From VBDM01 sp035519135 (GTDB lineage Bacteria > Pseudomonadota > Gammaproteobacteria > Burkholderiales > SG8-39): DNA of 64,000 nt. Shown one piece after another: positions 48,970 to 56,600 of the stretch (position 1 is its first letter; each line of letters begins with the position of its first letter). The position numbers and the translations under genes were made by a program. The notes beneath the pieces were generated by a model. The model worked only from the letters and a program-made list of their open reading frames with translations, did no database searches and was not told the DNA's origin. The stretch covers positions 1 to 64,000 of the forward strand of contig DATIWX010000125.1 in assembly GCA_035519135.1 (NCBI GenBank), written 5' to 3'.

Positions 48970-49707
48970 TCAATTGCCGCGCTCGCGGGTCAGCGGCACG
49001 AATCTTACCGGCAGGGTCCGCCGGGTGGTGGTCTTTCCGTCGGCCTGCTTGTGCACGAGCAGCAGTTCCTGCGCGTAGAACATTTCCCCGACAGGGATCA
49101 CCATTCTCCCGCCGGGCTTGAGCTGGTCGATCAAGGGCTGCGGAACCGCCGCCGGCGCCGCGGTGACGATGATGGCGTCGAATGGCGCGGCCGCCGGCCA
49201 GCCGCCGTAGCCGTCCCCCACGCGCACCTCGATGTTGCGGTACCCCAGCTCGTGGAGCACCTTGGCAGCACGCTTGCCGAGCGGCTCGACGATTTCGATC
49301 GTGTACACCTTCGCGACGAGCTCGGCGAGCACTGCGGCCTGGTAGCCGGAGCCGGAGCCGACCTCGAGCACCGTGTCCGAGGGCTTCGGATCGAGCAGCT
49401 CCGTCATCAGCGCGACGATATAGGGCTGCGAGATCGTCTGGCCCTCGCCGATGGGAAGCGGGCGGTTCTCGTAGGCGAACGGCTCCTGCGAGGAAGGAAC
49501 GAAGCGGTGGCGTGGCACCTTGCCCATCGCCGACATCACCGTATCGCTGAACTTCGGCCGCCCGGTTTCCCCGCCGGTTACGCGGGCCTCGGCGGCGATC
49601 TCCGCCACCATGCGCGCCCGCGCCTCCGCGTGTAGATCCTGGGCGCCAGAGGGTGGTCCCTGCGTGAGGCCGATCATGGCCAGCGCGGATACGAGAATGG
49701 CCCGCAT
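48970..49707 (-). CDS. pcm: Protein-L-isoaspartate O-methyltransferase, apparently exported
   Basis: A 245-residue SAM-dependent methyltransferase of the PCMT family, which starts repair of isoaspartyl residues. FSDTVMSAMGKVPRHRFVP, AYENRPLPIGEGQTISQPYIVA, motif I VLEVGSGSGYQAAVLA and LKPGGRMVIPVG are all present. The N-terminus (RAILVSALAMIGLTQGPPSGAQDL) looks like a cleaved signal peptide, placing the enzyme in the periplasm, where SAM is not normally available. Exported PCMT variants occur in proteobacteria, and their methyl supply is unexplained. It follows livF by 13 nt, inside the transporter/dioxygenase run. Confidence 0.88.
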   Translation of the reverse strand: MRAILVSALAMIGLTQGPPSGAQDLHAEARARMVAEIAAEARVTGGETGRPKFSDTVMSAMGKVPRHRFVPSSQEPFAYENRPLPIGEGQTISQPYIVALMTELLDPKPSDTVLEVGSGSGYQAAVLAELVAKVYTIEIVEPLGKRAAKVLHELGYRNIEVRVGDGYGGWPAAAPFDAIIVTAAPAAVPQPLIDQLKPGGRMVIPVGEMFYAQELLLVHKQADGKTTTRRTLPVRFVPLTRERGN

Positions 49708-49720
49708 GATTGCTGTCGGC

Positions 49721-50419
49721 TCAAGCCATCACCAGGCTGGTAAGACGCTGCGGATCGGCGAGGAGGTCGGCGCTGGGACCGCTGTAGGCGATTCGGCCGC
49801 GGTTCAGAACCAGCGCGTCCTGCGTCACCTCGAGCGCGAGCTTGGCGTGCTGCTCGACCAGCATGACCGCGAGCGAGTCCTCGCGGATCAGCCGCTGCAG
49901 GGCCTGCAGCAGCACCTCGACGATGATCGGGGCGAGCCCCTCGAGCGGTTCGTCCATGAGGAGCAGCGTCGGGTTGCCCATCAGGGCACGGCCGATGGCG
50001 AGCATCTGCTGCTCGCCACCCGAGATCTGGTTACCCCAGTGCTTGCGACGGTCCGCGAGCCGGGGGAAGAGATCGTGGACGCGCTCCAGGGTCCAGCGCC
50101 CGGGCCTAGCCGCGACCGTGAGGTTCTCCTCGACCGAGAGCGAAGGAAAGATGTCGCGGGTCTGGGGGACCAGACCCACCCCCAGCCGGTTGCGCTCGTA
50201 GACGGGCAGCTTCTCGATGCGCGCGCCGCGGTACTCGATGCTCCCGGTATGGAAAGTCGTGTGGCCCATGATCGTAGCCAGCAGTGTAGTCTTCCCCACA
50301 CCGTTGCGCCCGAGAACGGCGAGCGAGCCGCGCTCCGGAAGCGAGAGCCCGATGTCCTCGATGACCACGGTCTCGCCGTAGCCCGCGCGAACATCCTTGA
50401 GGCGGAGCGCGTCAGCCAT
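49721..50419 (-). CDS. livF: Branched-chain-amino-acid-type ABC transporter ATPase LivF
   Basis: A 232-residue ATPase. Walker A is GRNGVGKTT, the signature is ISGGEQQML and Walker B is LLLMDEPLEGLAP, followed by the switch His in VEQH. LivF-typical elements include GLVPQTRDIFPSLSVEENL. It would energise uptake with LivG through the LivHM channel. The start overlaps the livG stop by 8 nt. Liv-type systems also import aromatic and other carboxylic acids, so the name marks the family only. Confidence 0.93.
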   Translation of the reverse strand: MADALRLKDVRAGYGETVVIEDIGLSLPERGSLAVLGRNGVGKTTLLATIMGHTTFHTGSIEYRGARIEKLPVYERNRLGVGLVPQTRDIFPSLSVEENLTVAARPGRWTLERVHDLFPRLADRRKHWGNQISGGEQQMLAIGRALMGNPTLLLMDEPLEGLAPIIVEVLLQALQRLIREDSLAVMLVEQHAKLALEVTQDALVLNRGRIAYSGPSADLLADPQRLTSLVMA

Positions 50420-51164
50420 GGCGCTGCTCGCCGAGATAGACCTGGTGCACGCGCCTGTCTTTCCCGATCTCGTCGGGCGTGCCTTCCACCAGCACCTCGC
50501 CCTGCACCAGCACCGTGATGCGCTGCGCGAAGCGGAACACCAGGTCCATGTCGTGCTCGATGATCAGGATGGCAATGTCCTTGGGAAGCCTGTCCAGCAC
50601 CTCGAGGATGCGGTGCGACTCGAGCGAAGGCACGCCGGCAGCCGGCTCGTCGAGCAGGAGCACGCGCGGTCTCAGGCCGAGGGCGATCGCGATTTCCACC
50701 AGGCGCTGCTTGCCATAGGGCAGGTCGAGAATCCGCTGCCCCGAATCGTCGGCGAGCCCCAGGGTCGCGAGCAGCTCCATCCCTTCGCTGCATACCTCGG
50801 CGTGGGCACTCGCGGCGCGCAGCATCTTGGGGGCAACGCCCCGGCGTTCGGCAACGGCGAGCGCCACGTTATCGAGCACGGACAGCCGGCGGAACAGGGC
50901 GTTGATCTGGAACGTCCGGCCGAGGCCGCGCTTCACGCGCTTGGCCTGCCCCAGCGCGGTGATGTCCTCTCCGCCGAGCACGATTTTCCCGGAGGAGGGC
51001 GGCAGCACGCCGGTGAGCATGTTGACGAAGGTCGTCTTTCCGGCGCCGTTCGGACCGATGAGGGCGTGGCGCGCGCCGGGCTCGAGGCGGAAATCGATTC
51101 GGTCGGCCACGGTGAGCGCGCCGAAGGCTTTGCACAGCGCGTGCGTCTCCAGGGCGGCGCTCAC
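50412..51164 (-). CDS. livG: Branched-chain-amino-acid-type ABC transporter ATPase LivG
   Basis: A 250-residue ATPase starting at GTG 51164, which overlaps the livM stop by 4 nt and follows GGAGGAAGG. Walker A is GPNGAGKTT, the Q-loop segment is GRTFQINALFRRLSVLDN, the signature-like motif is DLPYGKQRLVEIA (degenerate, as usual for LivG), and Walker B is VLLLDEPAAGV with the switch region IIEHDMDLVF. The C-terminal extension (HQVYLGEQ) is LivG-typical. It should pair with LivF. Confidence 0.93.
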   Translation of the reverse strand: MSAALETHALCKAFGALTVADRIDFRLEPGARHALIGPNGAGKTTFVNMLTGVLPPSSGKIVLGGEDITALGQAKRVKRGLGRTFQINALFRRLSVLDNVALAVAERRGVAPKMLRAASAHAEVCSEGMELLATLGLADDSGQRILDLPYGKQRLVEIAIALGLRPRVLLLDEPAAGVPSLESHRILEVLDRLPKDIAILIIEHDMDLVFRFAQRITVLVQGEVLVEGTPDEIGKDRRVHQVYLGEQRHG

Positions 51165-52138
51165 GCCTTCCTCCGCAATCTCGCGATCAGCCCATCGAGG
51201 ATTCCGAGAATCCCGCCGCGCGCGAACATGACCACCAGCACCAGCATGGTCCCGATGCCGAAGTACCAGTACTCGGGAAATTGCTTGGCGAGCAGATCCT
51301 GGGCGATGAGATACACCACGGGCCCGACGAACGCCCCGTAGATGCGCCCGACGCCCCCGAGGATCAGCATCACCAGCAGCTCGCCCGCCGACTCGAACGA
51401 GAGCACGTTGAGGCCGACGAACTGGTTCGTCTGGGTGATCAACCCTCCGGCGACGCCGGCGATCGTGGCCGAAAGCGTATACACCAGCACCAGCCGCCAG
51501 TAGACCGGAGCGCCGATGGCGTGCATGCGCAGGCTGTTTTCGCGCACTCCGGTCAGGGAAGTGCCGAAGGGCGAGTAGATGATCTTTCTCACCAGCCACC
51601 AGCCTATGAGCAGCACCACCAGGCAATAGAGGTACGCCGTCTTGCCGTAGATGTCGAACCTGAACAGGCCGAGGATCGGTGCGATGACGACGCCGGAGAG
51701 GCCGTCGGCGCCGCCGGTGAGGCTCGAAGCCTTGTTGGCGATCTCCAGCAGCACGGAGGTGATCGCGAGCGTCAGCATGAGCAAGGTGAGCGCCCGGGTC
51801 CTGAGAATGATCGCGCCGGTTGTCAGGCCGAGCAGGGCGCCGGCCGCCGCCGCGGCGGCGAGCTGGACCATCGGGTCGGCGATCGCCGCCTTGGCGGCGA
51901 GTATTCCGGCGACGTAGGCGCCCAGGCCGAAGTAGGCGCTATGGCCCAGCGTAATAATTCCGGCGTAGCCGACGATCAGATCGAGCGACAGCGCGTAGAG
52001 CATGTAGATCAGGATGCGCGCGCCGAGCGAGAGATACTCCGGCAGCAGGAAGAAGGCCGCGAGCGCGACAATCCACGGCAGCCACTCGATGCGGCGGATG
52101 CGCGGATCGGCGCTGTAGCCTCCGGCGTGGGTGCTCAT
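51161..52138 (-). CDS. livM: Branched-chain-amino-acid-type ABC permease LivM
   Basis: A 325-residue permease with about eight to ten membrane segments. GYAGIITLGHSAYFGLGAYVAGIL is the LivM signature around residue 60, and the cytoplasmic coupling segment is SPFGTSLTGVRENSLRMHAIG. GGVGRIYGAFVGPVVY follows near the C-terminus. ATG 52138 overlaps the livH stop by 4 nt, while a longer upstream frame would run antisense into livH codons and was rejected. It forms the channel with LivH. Confidence 0.93.
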   Translation of the reverse strand: MSTHAGGYSADPRIRRIEWLPWIVALAAFFLLPEYLSLGARILIYMLYALSLDLIVGYAGIITLGHSAYFGLGAYVAGILAAKAAIADPMVQLAAAAAAGALLGLTTGAIILRTRALTLLMLTLAITSVLLEIANKASSLTGGADGLSGVVIAPILGLFRFDIYGKTAYLYCLVVLLIGWWLVRKIIYSPFGTSLTGVRENSLRMHAIGAPVYWRLVLVYTLSATIAGVAGGLITQTNQFVGLNVLSFESAGELLVMLILGGVGRIYGAFVGPVVYLIAQDLLAKQFPEYWYFGIGTMLVLVVMFARGGILGILDGLIARLRRKA

Positions 52139-53010
52139 GCGTGCCGTCCGAACAGTCCAGCGGGCCGCCACAGCAGGATCGCGATCGTGGCGACGTAAAT
52201 GGGGAAGGCGCCGAACTGCGGCAGCCAGTACTTGCAGGCGGTGTCCGCGACGCCGATCAGCAGCGCCGCGACGAAAGGTCCGCGCAGGCTCCCCAGCCCT
52301 CCCACCGCGACCACGACCAGGAAGTAGACGAGATTCTCGAAGGGGTAGGTGGGCTGGATCGCGATGATCTCCGCCCCCAGCCCGCCGCCCAGGCCGGCGA
52401 GCCCGCTTCCCAGGGCGAAAGTGAGGGTGAACAGGCGCTTGGTGTCGATTCCTACCGACTGCGCCATCGGCCGGTTGTCCACGGCGGCGCGCACCATCGC
52501 GCCCCAGCGCGTGCGCTCGACCCCGAACCACAGGAGGCCCACCATCACCGCGCTGAACGCGATGATGAATACCCGGTAGGTGGGAAAATCACGGCCGAGC
52601 AGGGAGAACTGGCCCTTCAGGTACTCGGGCAGCACCACCGGCTGCTGCAGGGTGCCGTAGATGAATCGCGCCACGGCGACGGCGATGAAGATCAGGCCGA
52701 TGGTAAACAGCACCTGCTCGAGATCGCTCGCCGTGTAGAGCCGCGAATACAGAAGGCGCTCGAGCACGACGCTCGCCGCCCCGACCAGGACGAAGGCGAG
52801 CGCGAGGGCGAGGGGGAAGGGCACGCCGAAGCGGGAAATCGCGGTGGTCAGGACGTACCCGCCCGCCATGGCGAACACGCCGTGGGCCAGATTGGCGAAT
52901 CCCATCAGGCCCATCGTGACCGACAGGCCAACCGAGATCACGTACAGGATCATGCCGAGCGCCGCGCCGTGAAACGCGACGCTCACCACCGATGCCAGAA
53001 CTGCCTGCAC
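52135..53010 (-). CDS. livH: Branched-chain-amino-acid-type ABC permease LivH
   Basis: A 291-residue permease with about eight membrane segments. SVGLSVTMGLMGFANLAHGVFAMAGGYV is the LivH signature near the N-terminus, RTRWGAMVRAAVDNRPMAQSVGID is the coupling loop, and GLGSLRGPFVAALLIG is typical of the C-terminal half. The start is GTG 53010. It is separated from the binding-protein gene by 90 nt holding a strong hairpin, which may lower livHMGF expression relative to the receptor. Confidence 0.93.
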   Translation of the reverse strand: MQAVLASVVSVAFHGAALGMILYVISVGLSVTMGLMGFANLAHGVFAMAGGYVLTTAISRFGVPFPLALALAFVLVGAASVVLERLLYSRLYTASDLEQVLFTIGLIFIAVAVARFIYGTLQQPVVLPEYLKGQFSLLGRDFPTYRVFIIAFSAVMVGLLWFGVERTRWGAMVRAAVDNRPMAQSVGIDTKRLFTLTFALGSGLAGLGGGLGAEIIAIQPTYPFENLVYFLVVVAVGGLGSLRGPFVAALLIGVADTACKYWLPQFGAFPIYVATIAILLWRPAGLFGRHA

Positions 53011-53054
53011 TGAAGGCGCCCTCGCGAGTGAGTCAGGTACCGCAAATGAACAAA

Positions 53055-53084
53055 CCCCGCGCCACGTCCAGGCGTGGCGCGGGG
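53055..53084 (-). terminator. Strong intercistronic hairpin between binding-protein and permease genes
   Basis: CCCCGCGCCACG (53055-53066) and CGTGGCGCGGGG (53073-53084) are perfect 12-bp arms around a 6-nt loop. On the transcribed minus strand the stem is followed by TTTGTTCATTT, a partial U-tract. It lies 17 nt after the binding-protein stop and 44 nt before the livH GTG. Such hairpins in ABC operons act as partial terminators or protect the receptor mRNA from 3' decay. Confidence 0.72.
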
Positions 53085-53100
53085 CGGCCGGTCTGCCGAC

Positions 53101-54291
53101 TTATTTCTTGTTGTTGATGATCTTCCAGGGATCCTTGACGGCGGCCTGTACCGTTTCCAGCTCGACGTTCTCGAGCTTGCCACCGACCTTGCGCACTTCG
53201 CGCAGGTACTCGTTCTGCACGATGTCGCGCGTCTCGGGATCGATCGAGATCGGTCCGCGCGGGCTGTCGGCGCTCTTGTATTGCTTGAGCAGCTCCATGG
53301 TGCGGTCCGGATCGACCTTGCCCTTCTGTTCGCGGATCGCGTAGTAGATCGCGTCCATCCCGTCCCAGGCTCCCACCGACATGAAGCTCGGGGTGGAGTT
53401 CGCTCCGTACTCCTTGTGCCAGGCGGCGATGAACGCCTTGTTCGCGGGGCGGTCGGCCGCGGCCGAGTAGTGGAATACCGTGAGCACGCCCAGCGGCACG
53501 TCGCCCATGTTGGGCAACTCCTCGTCCGTGGTGATGTCGCCCGGCCCGATGAACTTCACGCCGGCCTTGTCCAGGCCGAGGTCGCCGTAGGCTTTCATGA
53601 TCGCGGTGGCCTGCTTCCCGGCGGGCACGAAGCCGAAGATCGCGTCCGGCTTGGCGTCCTTGGCGCGCTGCATGAAGGGAATGAAGTCGGGGTTCGCGAG
53701 CGGAATGCGGACCTCGCCCACGATCTTGCCGCCGCCGTCGGTGAAACCCTTGGTGAAGGCGGCCTGGGCATCGTGGCCGGGCCCGAAGTCGCTCACCGCG
53801 ATGTACGCCGTCTTGAAGCGCTTGGCCGCCCAGGTGCCCATCGGCAGGCTCGACTGCCACAGCGTGAAGGACAGCCTCACGATGTAGGGAGACATGGTGG
53901 TGATGACGGAGGTGCCCGCGTTCATGATCACCATCGGGACCTTAGCCTCGGTCGAGAGCGGAGCCGAGGACATCGCGTTGGGCGTCCAGGTCATTCCGGC
54001 CAGGAACTGGACCTTGTCGCGCACGATCAGTTCCTGCGACAGCTGCTTCGCCTTGTCGGGGTTGGGGCCGCCGTCGTCCCGCGTGATCACCTCGACCTTC
54101 ACGCCCGGGGGCAGCTTGTCCTGGTGCAGCTTCATGTAGAGCTTGATCGCGCGGTCCATGTTCTCGCCCAGCGTCGCGTTGGGTCCGGACAAGGTCAGCA
54201 CCGAGCCGATCTTTATCGTTTGAGCCGTCGCCTGCGCGGCGCACAGCAGCGAAGCCACCACTATCGTTGCGGTTCTGATTATGTGATTCAC
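53101..54291 (-). CDS. ABC transporter periplasmic binding protein, LivJ/LivK (Peripla_BP_6) family
   Basis: A 396-residue receptor starting at GTG 54291 with signal peptide ending AAQATAQT. IKIGSVLTLSGPNATLGENMDRAIKLYM is the usual start. GGPNPDKAKQLSQELIVRDKVQFLAG, APLSTEAKVPMVIMNAGTSV and AYIAVSDFGPGHDAQAAFTKGF follow the type I fold. The ligand is not predictable; diverged Liv receptors bind aromatic acids, amides or urea as well as amino acids. The linked LigAB genes make an aromatic acid a fair guess. It is the first Liv gene of the run. Confidence 0.92.
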   Translation of the reverse strand: MNHIIRTATIVVASLLCAAQATAQTIKIGSVLTLSGPNATLGENMDRAIKLYMKLHQDKLPPGVKVEVITRDDGGPNPDKAKQLSQELIVRDKVQFLAGMTWTPNAMSSAPLSTEAKVPMVIMNAGTSVITTMSPYIVRLSFTLWQSSLPMGTWAAKRFKTAYIAVSDFGPGHDAQAAFTKGFTDGGGKIVGEVRIPLANPDFIPFMQRAKDAKPDAIFGFVPAGKQATAIMKAYGDLGLDKAGVKFIGPGDITTDEELPNMGDVPLGVLTVFHYSAAADRPANKAFIAAWHKEYGANSTPSFMSVGAWDGMDAIYYAIREQKGKVDPDRTMELLKQYKSADSPRGPISIDPETRDIVQNEYLREVRKVGGKLENVELETVQAAVKDPWKIINNKK

Positions 54292-54347
54292 TTTTTCCCC
54301 CTCGGAATGAAATTAGACCGATTCTATACAGTCCGGGCGAGCTTGCG

Positions 54348-55310
54348 CTAGTCCACCTTGACTCCGACCTCCTTGACAACTTTGCCGTACTTGTCGTAGT
54401 CGCGTTTGATCAGGGCCGTGAACTCGGCAAGCGTGCTGATGTAGGCCTCGAGCCCCCCTGCGGCGTGGAGCTTGTTCCGGGTTTCCGCTTCGGCGAGCAG
54501 CTTGTTCACCTCGGTGTGGAGGCTCGCGAGCACCGGCTCCGGCGTTCCGGCAGCGGTGAACAGCCCCAGCCAGATGGTGACTTCGTAGCCGGGATAGAAC
54601 TCGGCGATAGTCGGCAGCTCGGGGAAGATGTCGGAGCGACGCAGCCCGGTCACCGCCAGCGCTCGCAGCCGGCCGGCCTTGATTTGCGGCGCGCTGGAGG
54701 TGCCCGAAAACATGGCTGCCACCTCGCCCGAGACGGTGGCAGTCGTTGCGGGGGCGCCGCCCTTGTAGGGCACATGGACGAGGTCGATCCCCGCCCGCTG
54801 TTTCAGCATCTCCATGGCGAGCTGGTGAATGCTGCCGTTTCCGCCCGAGGCGTAGGCGAGCGGCGGCCGGGCCCCGCGGGCGTACGCTATGAACTCCTTG
54901 AAATCCTTCGCCGGGACCGAGGGGTTCACCGAGAGCACCCACTGGTTCGACACGACCGAGGCCACCGGCGCCAGGTCCTTGAGCGGGTCTATCGGCATCG
55001 TCTTATATAGGTGCGGATTGATGGTGATCATGCTGTCGGCGAGCAGCCCCAGCGTGTAGCCGTCGGGCGGCGCCTTGCCGACGAGATCCATGGCGATATT
55101 GCCGTTCGAGCCCGGGCGGTTCTCCACGACCACCGGCTGGCCCACCAGCTCCGAGAGCCTCTGTCCGACGACCCGCGCGGAGATGTCGGGGGCGCCTCCG
55201 GGCGGGATGGGCACGATCAGCTTGATCGGCCGCGTGGGATACTGGGCCCAGGCGTGGGCCGAGATCACAGCCGCGAAGGCCAGGACGACGAAACGACTCG
55301 CAATCTTCAT
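54348..55310 (-). CDS. Bug/TctC-family periplasmic binding protein
   Basis: A 320-residue exported receptor with signal peptide ending AHAWAQYP. Marks: IKLIVPIPPGGAPDISARV, VVENRPGSNGNIA, PPDGYTLGLL, MPIDPLKDLAPVAS, HVPYKGGAPA and the ending KVVKEVGVKVD. It lies 56 nt upstream of the ABC receptor gene on the same strand and may be the first gene of the long run that ends with the phosphatase. That would give the cluster two kinds of solute receptor. Confidence 0.93.
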   Translation of the reverse strand: MKIASRFVVLAFAAVISAHAWAQYPTRPIKLIVPIPPGGAPDISARVVGQRLSELVGQPVVVENRPGSNGNIAMDLVGKAPPDGYTLGLLADSMITINPHLYKTMPIDPLKDLAPVASVVSNQWVLSVNPSVPAKDFKEFIAYARGARPPLAYASGGNGSIHQLAMEMLKQRAGIDLVHVPYKGGAPATTATVSGEVAAMFSGTSSAPQIKAGRLRALAVTGLRRSDIFPELPTIAEFYPGYEVTIWLGLFTAAGTPEPVLASLHTEVNKLLAEAETRNKLHAAGGLEAYISTLAEFTALIKRDYDKYGKVVKEVGVKVD

Positions 55311-55388
55311 TGGAACCCTCCAAGGAATAGACCAGCGCCTGCGATGCTATGATATTCGCCGCTCGGGCAAAAATCACATGATCCTGAC

Positions 55389-56597
55389 ATGTTGTTCATA
55401 GAACGCCGCATCGAACGCCTGATCGCGAAGCTCAGGCAGTCCGCGTCCATTCCGCTGCGCCTGGAGCTGTGGAACGGGCGCACCTTCGACCTGGCGAACC
55501 AGCCCACGGTCAAGATCGGGGTGACCAGCCCGTCGGCCCTGAGGTTCCTGATCTCACCCAACCTGATGAATCTCGGCTACGCCTATGTCGAGGGCTACCT
55601 GCGCGTCGAAGGCCCGATTCTCGAGGTGTTCCGCGCGGCCGAGGCGCTTGCGCGGGGCGCCGCTTCCCGCGGAAGCAGCGGCTTGCGGCGCGTCTGGCAC
55701 CATAGCCGCAAGCGCGACCGCGACGCCATTCAATACCACTACGACGTCTCGAACGATTTCTACTCGCTGTGGCTCGACCGGAACATGGTGTACTCCTGCG
55801 CCTATTTCCGCAGCGAGTCCGATTCCCTGGATCTCGCCCAGGAGCAAAAGCTCGACCACATTCTCAACAAGCTCATGCTCAAGCGCGGCGAGCGCTTCCT
55901 CGACATCGGCTGCGGCTGGGGCGCGCTGATCCTGCGCGCGGCGAAGAAGTACGGAGCGCACGCGACGGGCGTGACGCTCAGCCGGAATCAGCACGAATTC
56001 GTCACGCGGCGAATCCGCGAGGAAGGACTGGAGGACCGCTGCGAGGTGCGTCTCCAGGACTACCGCGACATTCCGGGCGAGGGCGCGTACGACAAGATCG
56101 CCAGCGTCGGCATGTTCGAGCACGTCGGCTTGCGCCATCTGGGCGCGTACTTCGCGAAGATGCGCTCGCTGCTCGCCGAGGGCGGGCTGGCGATGAACCA
56201 CGGCATCACCGCGGTCGATCCCGACAACAGCTGGGTCGGGCTGGGTGCGGGGGAGTTCATCGACCGCTACGTCTTTCCGCACGGCGAGCTCCCGCACGTG
56301 TCGCTGGTGCTGCGCGAAATGTCGCTCGCCGGCTTCGAAGTCGCCGACGTCGAGTCGCTGCGCCGCCACTACGCGCGCACCTGCCTGGAGTGGGCGAAAC
56401 GCCTCGAGGAGAACCGGGAGCGCGCCATGGCTTCCGCCGGTGACAAGCGCTACCGCATCTGGCAGATCTACCTTGCCGGGTGCGCGCACGGTTTCGCCAA
56501 CGAATGGATGAACATCTACCAGGTGCTCGCGCGCAAGGAAGGCGCGAGCTCGAACCCGCTTCCGCTCACCCGCGAGTACATGTATCGCGCTTCGTAG
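55389..56597 (+). CDS. cfa: Cyclopropane-fatty-acyl-phospholipid synthase
   Basis: A 402-residue SAM-dependent enzyme that adds a methylene bridge to unsaturated acyl chains of membrane phospholipids. The N-terminal lipid-binding region (~1-105) is followed by AIQYHYDVSNDFYSLWLD, the active-site YSCAYF, motif I FLDIGCGWGALILRAAKKYG and VGMFEHVGLRHLGAYF. EFIDRYVFPHGELPHV is also typical. Cfa is often made in stationary phase or stress. Other fatty-acid-modifying SAM enzymes share this fold. ATG 55389 lacks a good ribosome site. The gene converges on dnaE2 with a 3-nt gap. Confidence 0.92.
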   Translation: MLFIERRIERLIAKLRQSASIPLRLELWNGRTFDLANQPTVKIGVTSPSALRFLISPNLMNLGYAYVEGYLRVEGPILEVFRAAEALARGAASRGSSGLRRVWHHSRKRDRDAIQYHYDVSNDFYSLWLDRNMVYSCAYFRSESDSLDLAQEQKLDHILNKLMLKRGERFLDIGCGWGALILRAAKKYGAHATGVTLSRNQHEFVTRRIREEGLEDRCEVRLQDYRDIPGEGAYDKIASVGMFEHVGLRHLGAYFAKMRSLLAEGGLAMNHGITAVDPDNSWVGLGAGEFIDRYVFPHGELPHVSLVLREMSLAGFEVADVESLRRHYARTCLEWAKRLEENRERAMASAGDKRYRIWQIYLAGCAHGFANEWMNIYQVLARKEGASSNPLPLTREYMYRAS

Positions 56598-56600
56598 CGC

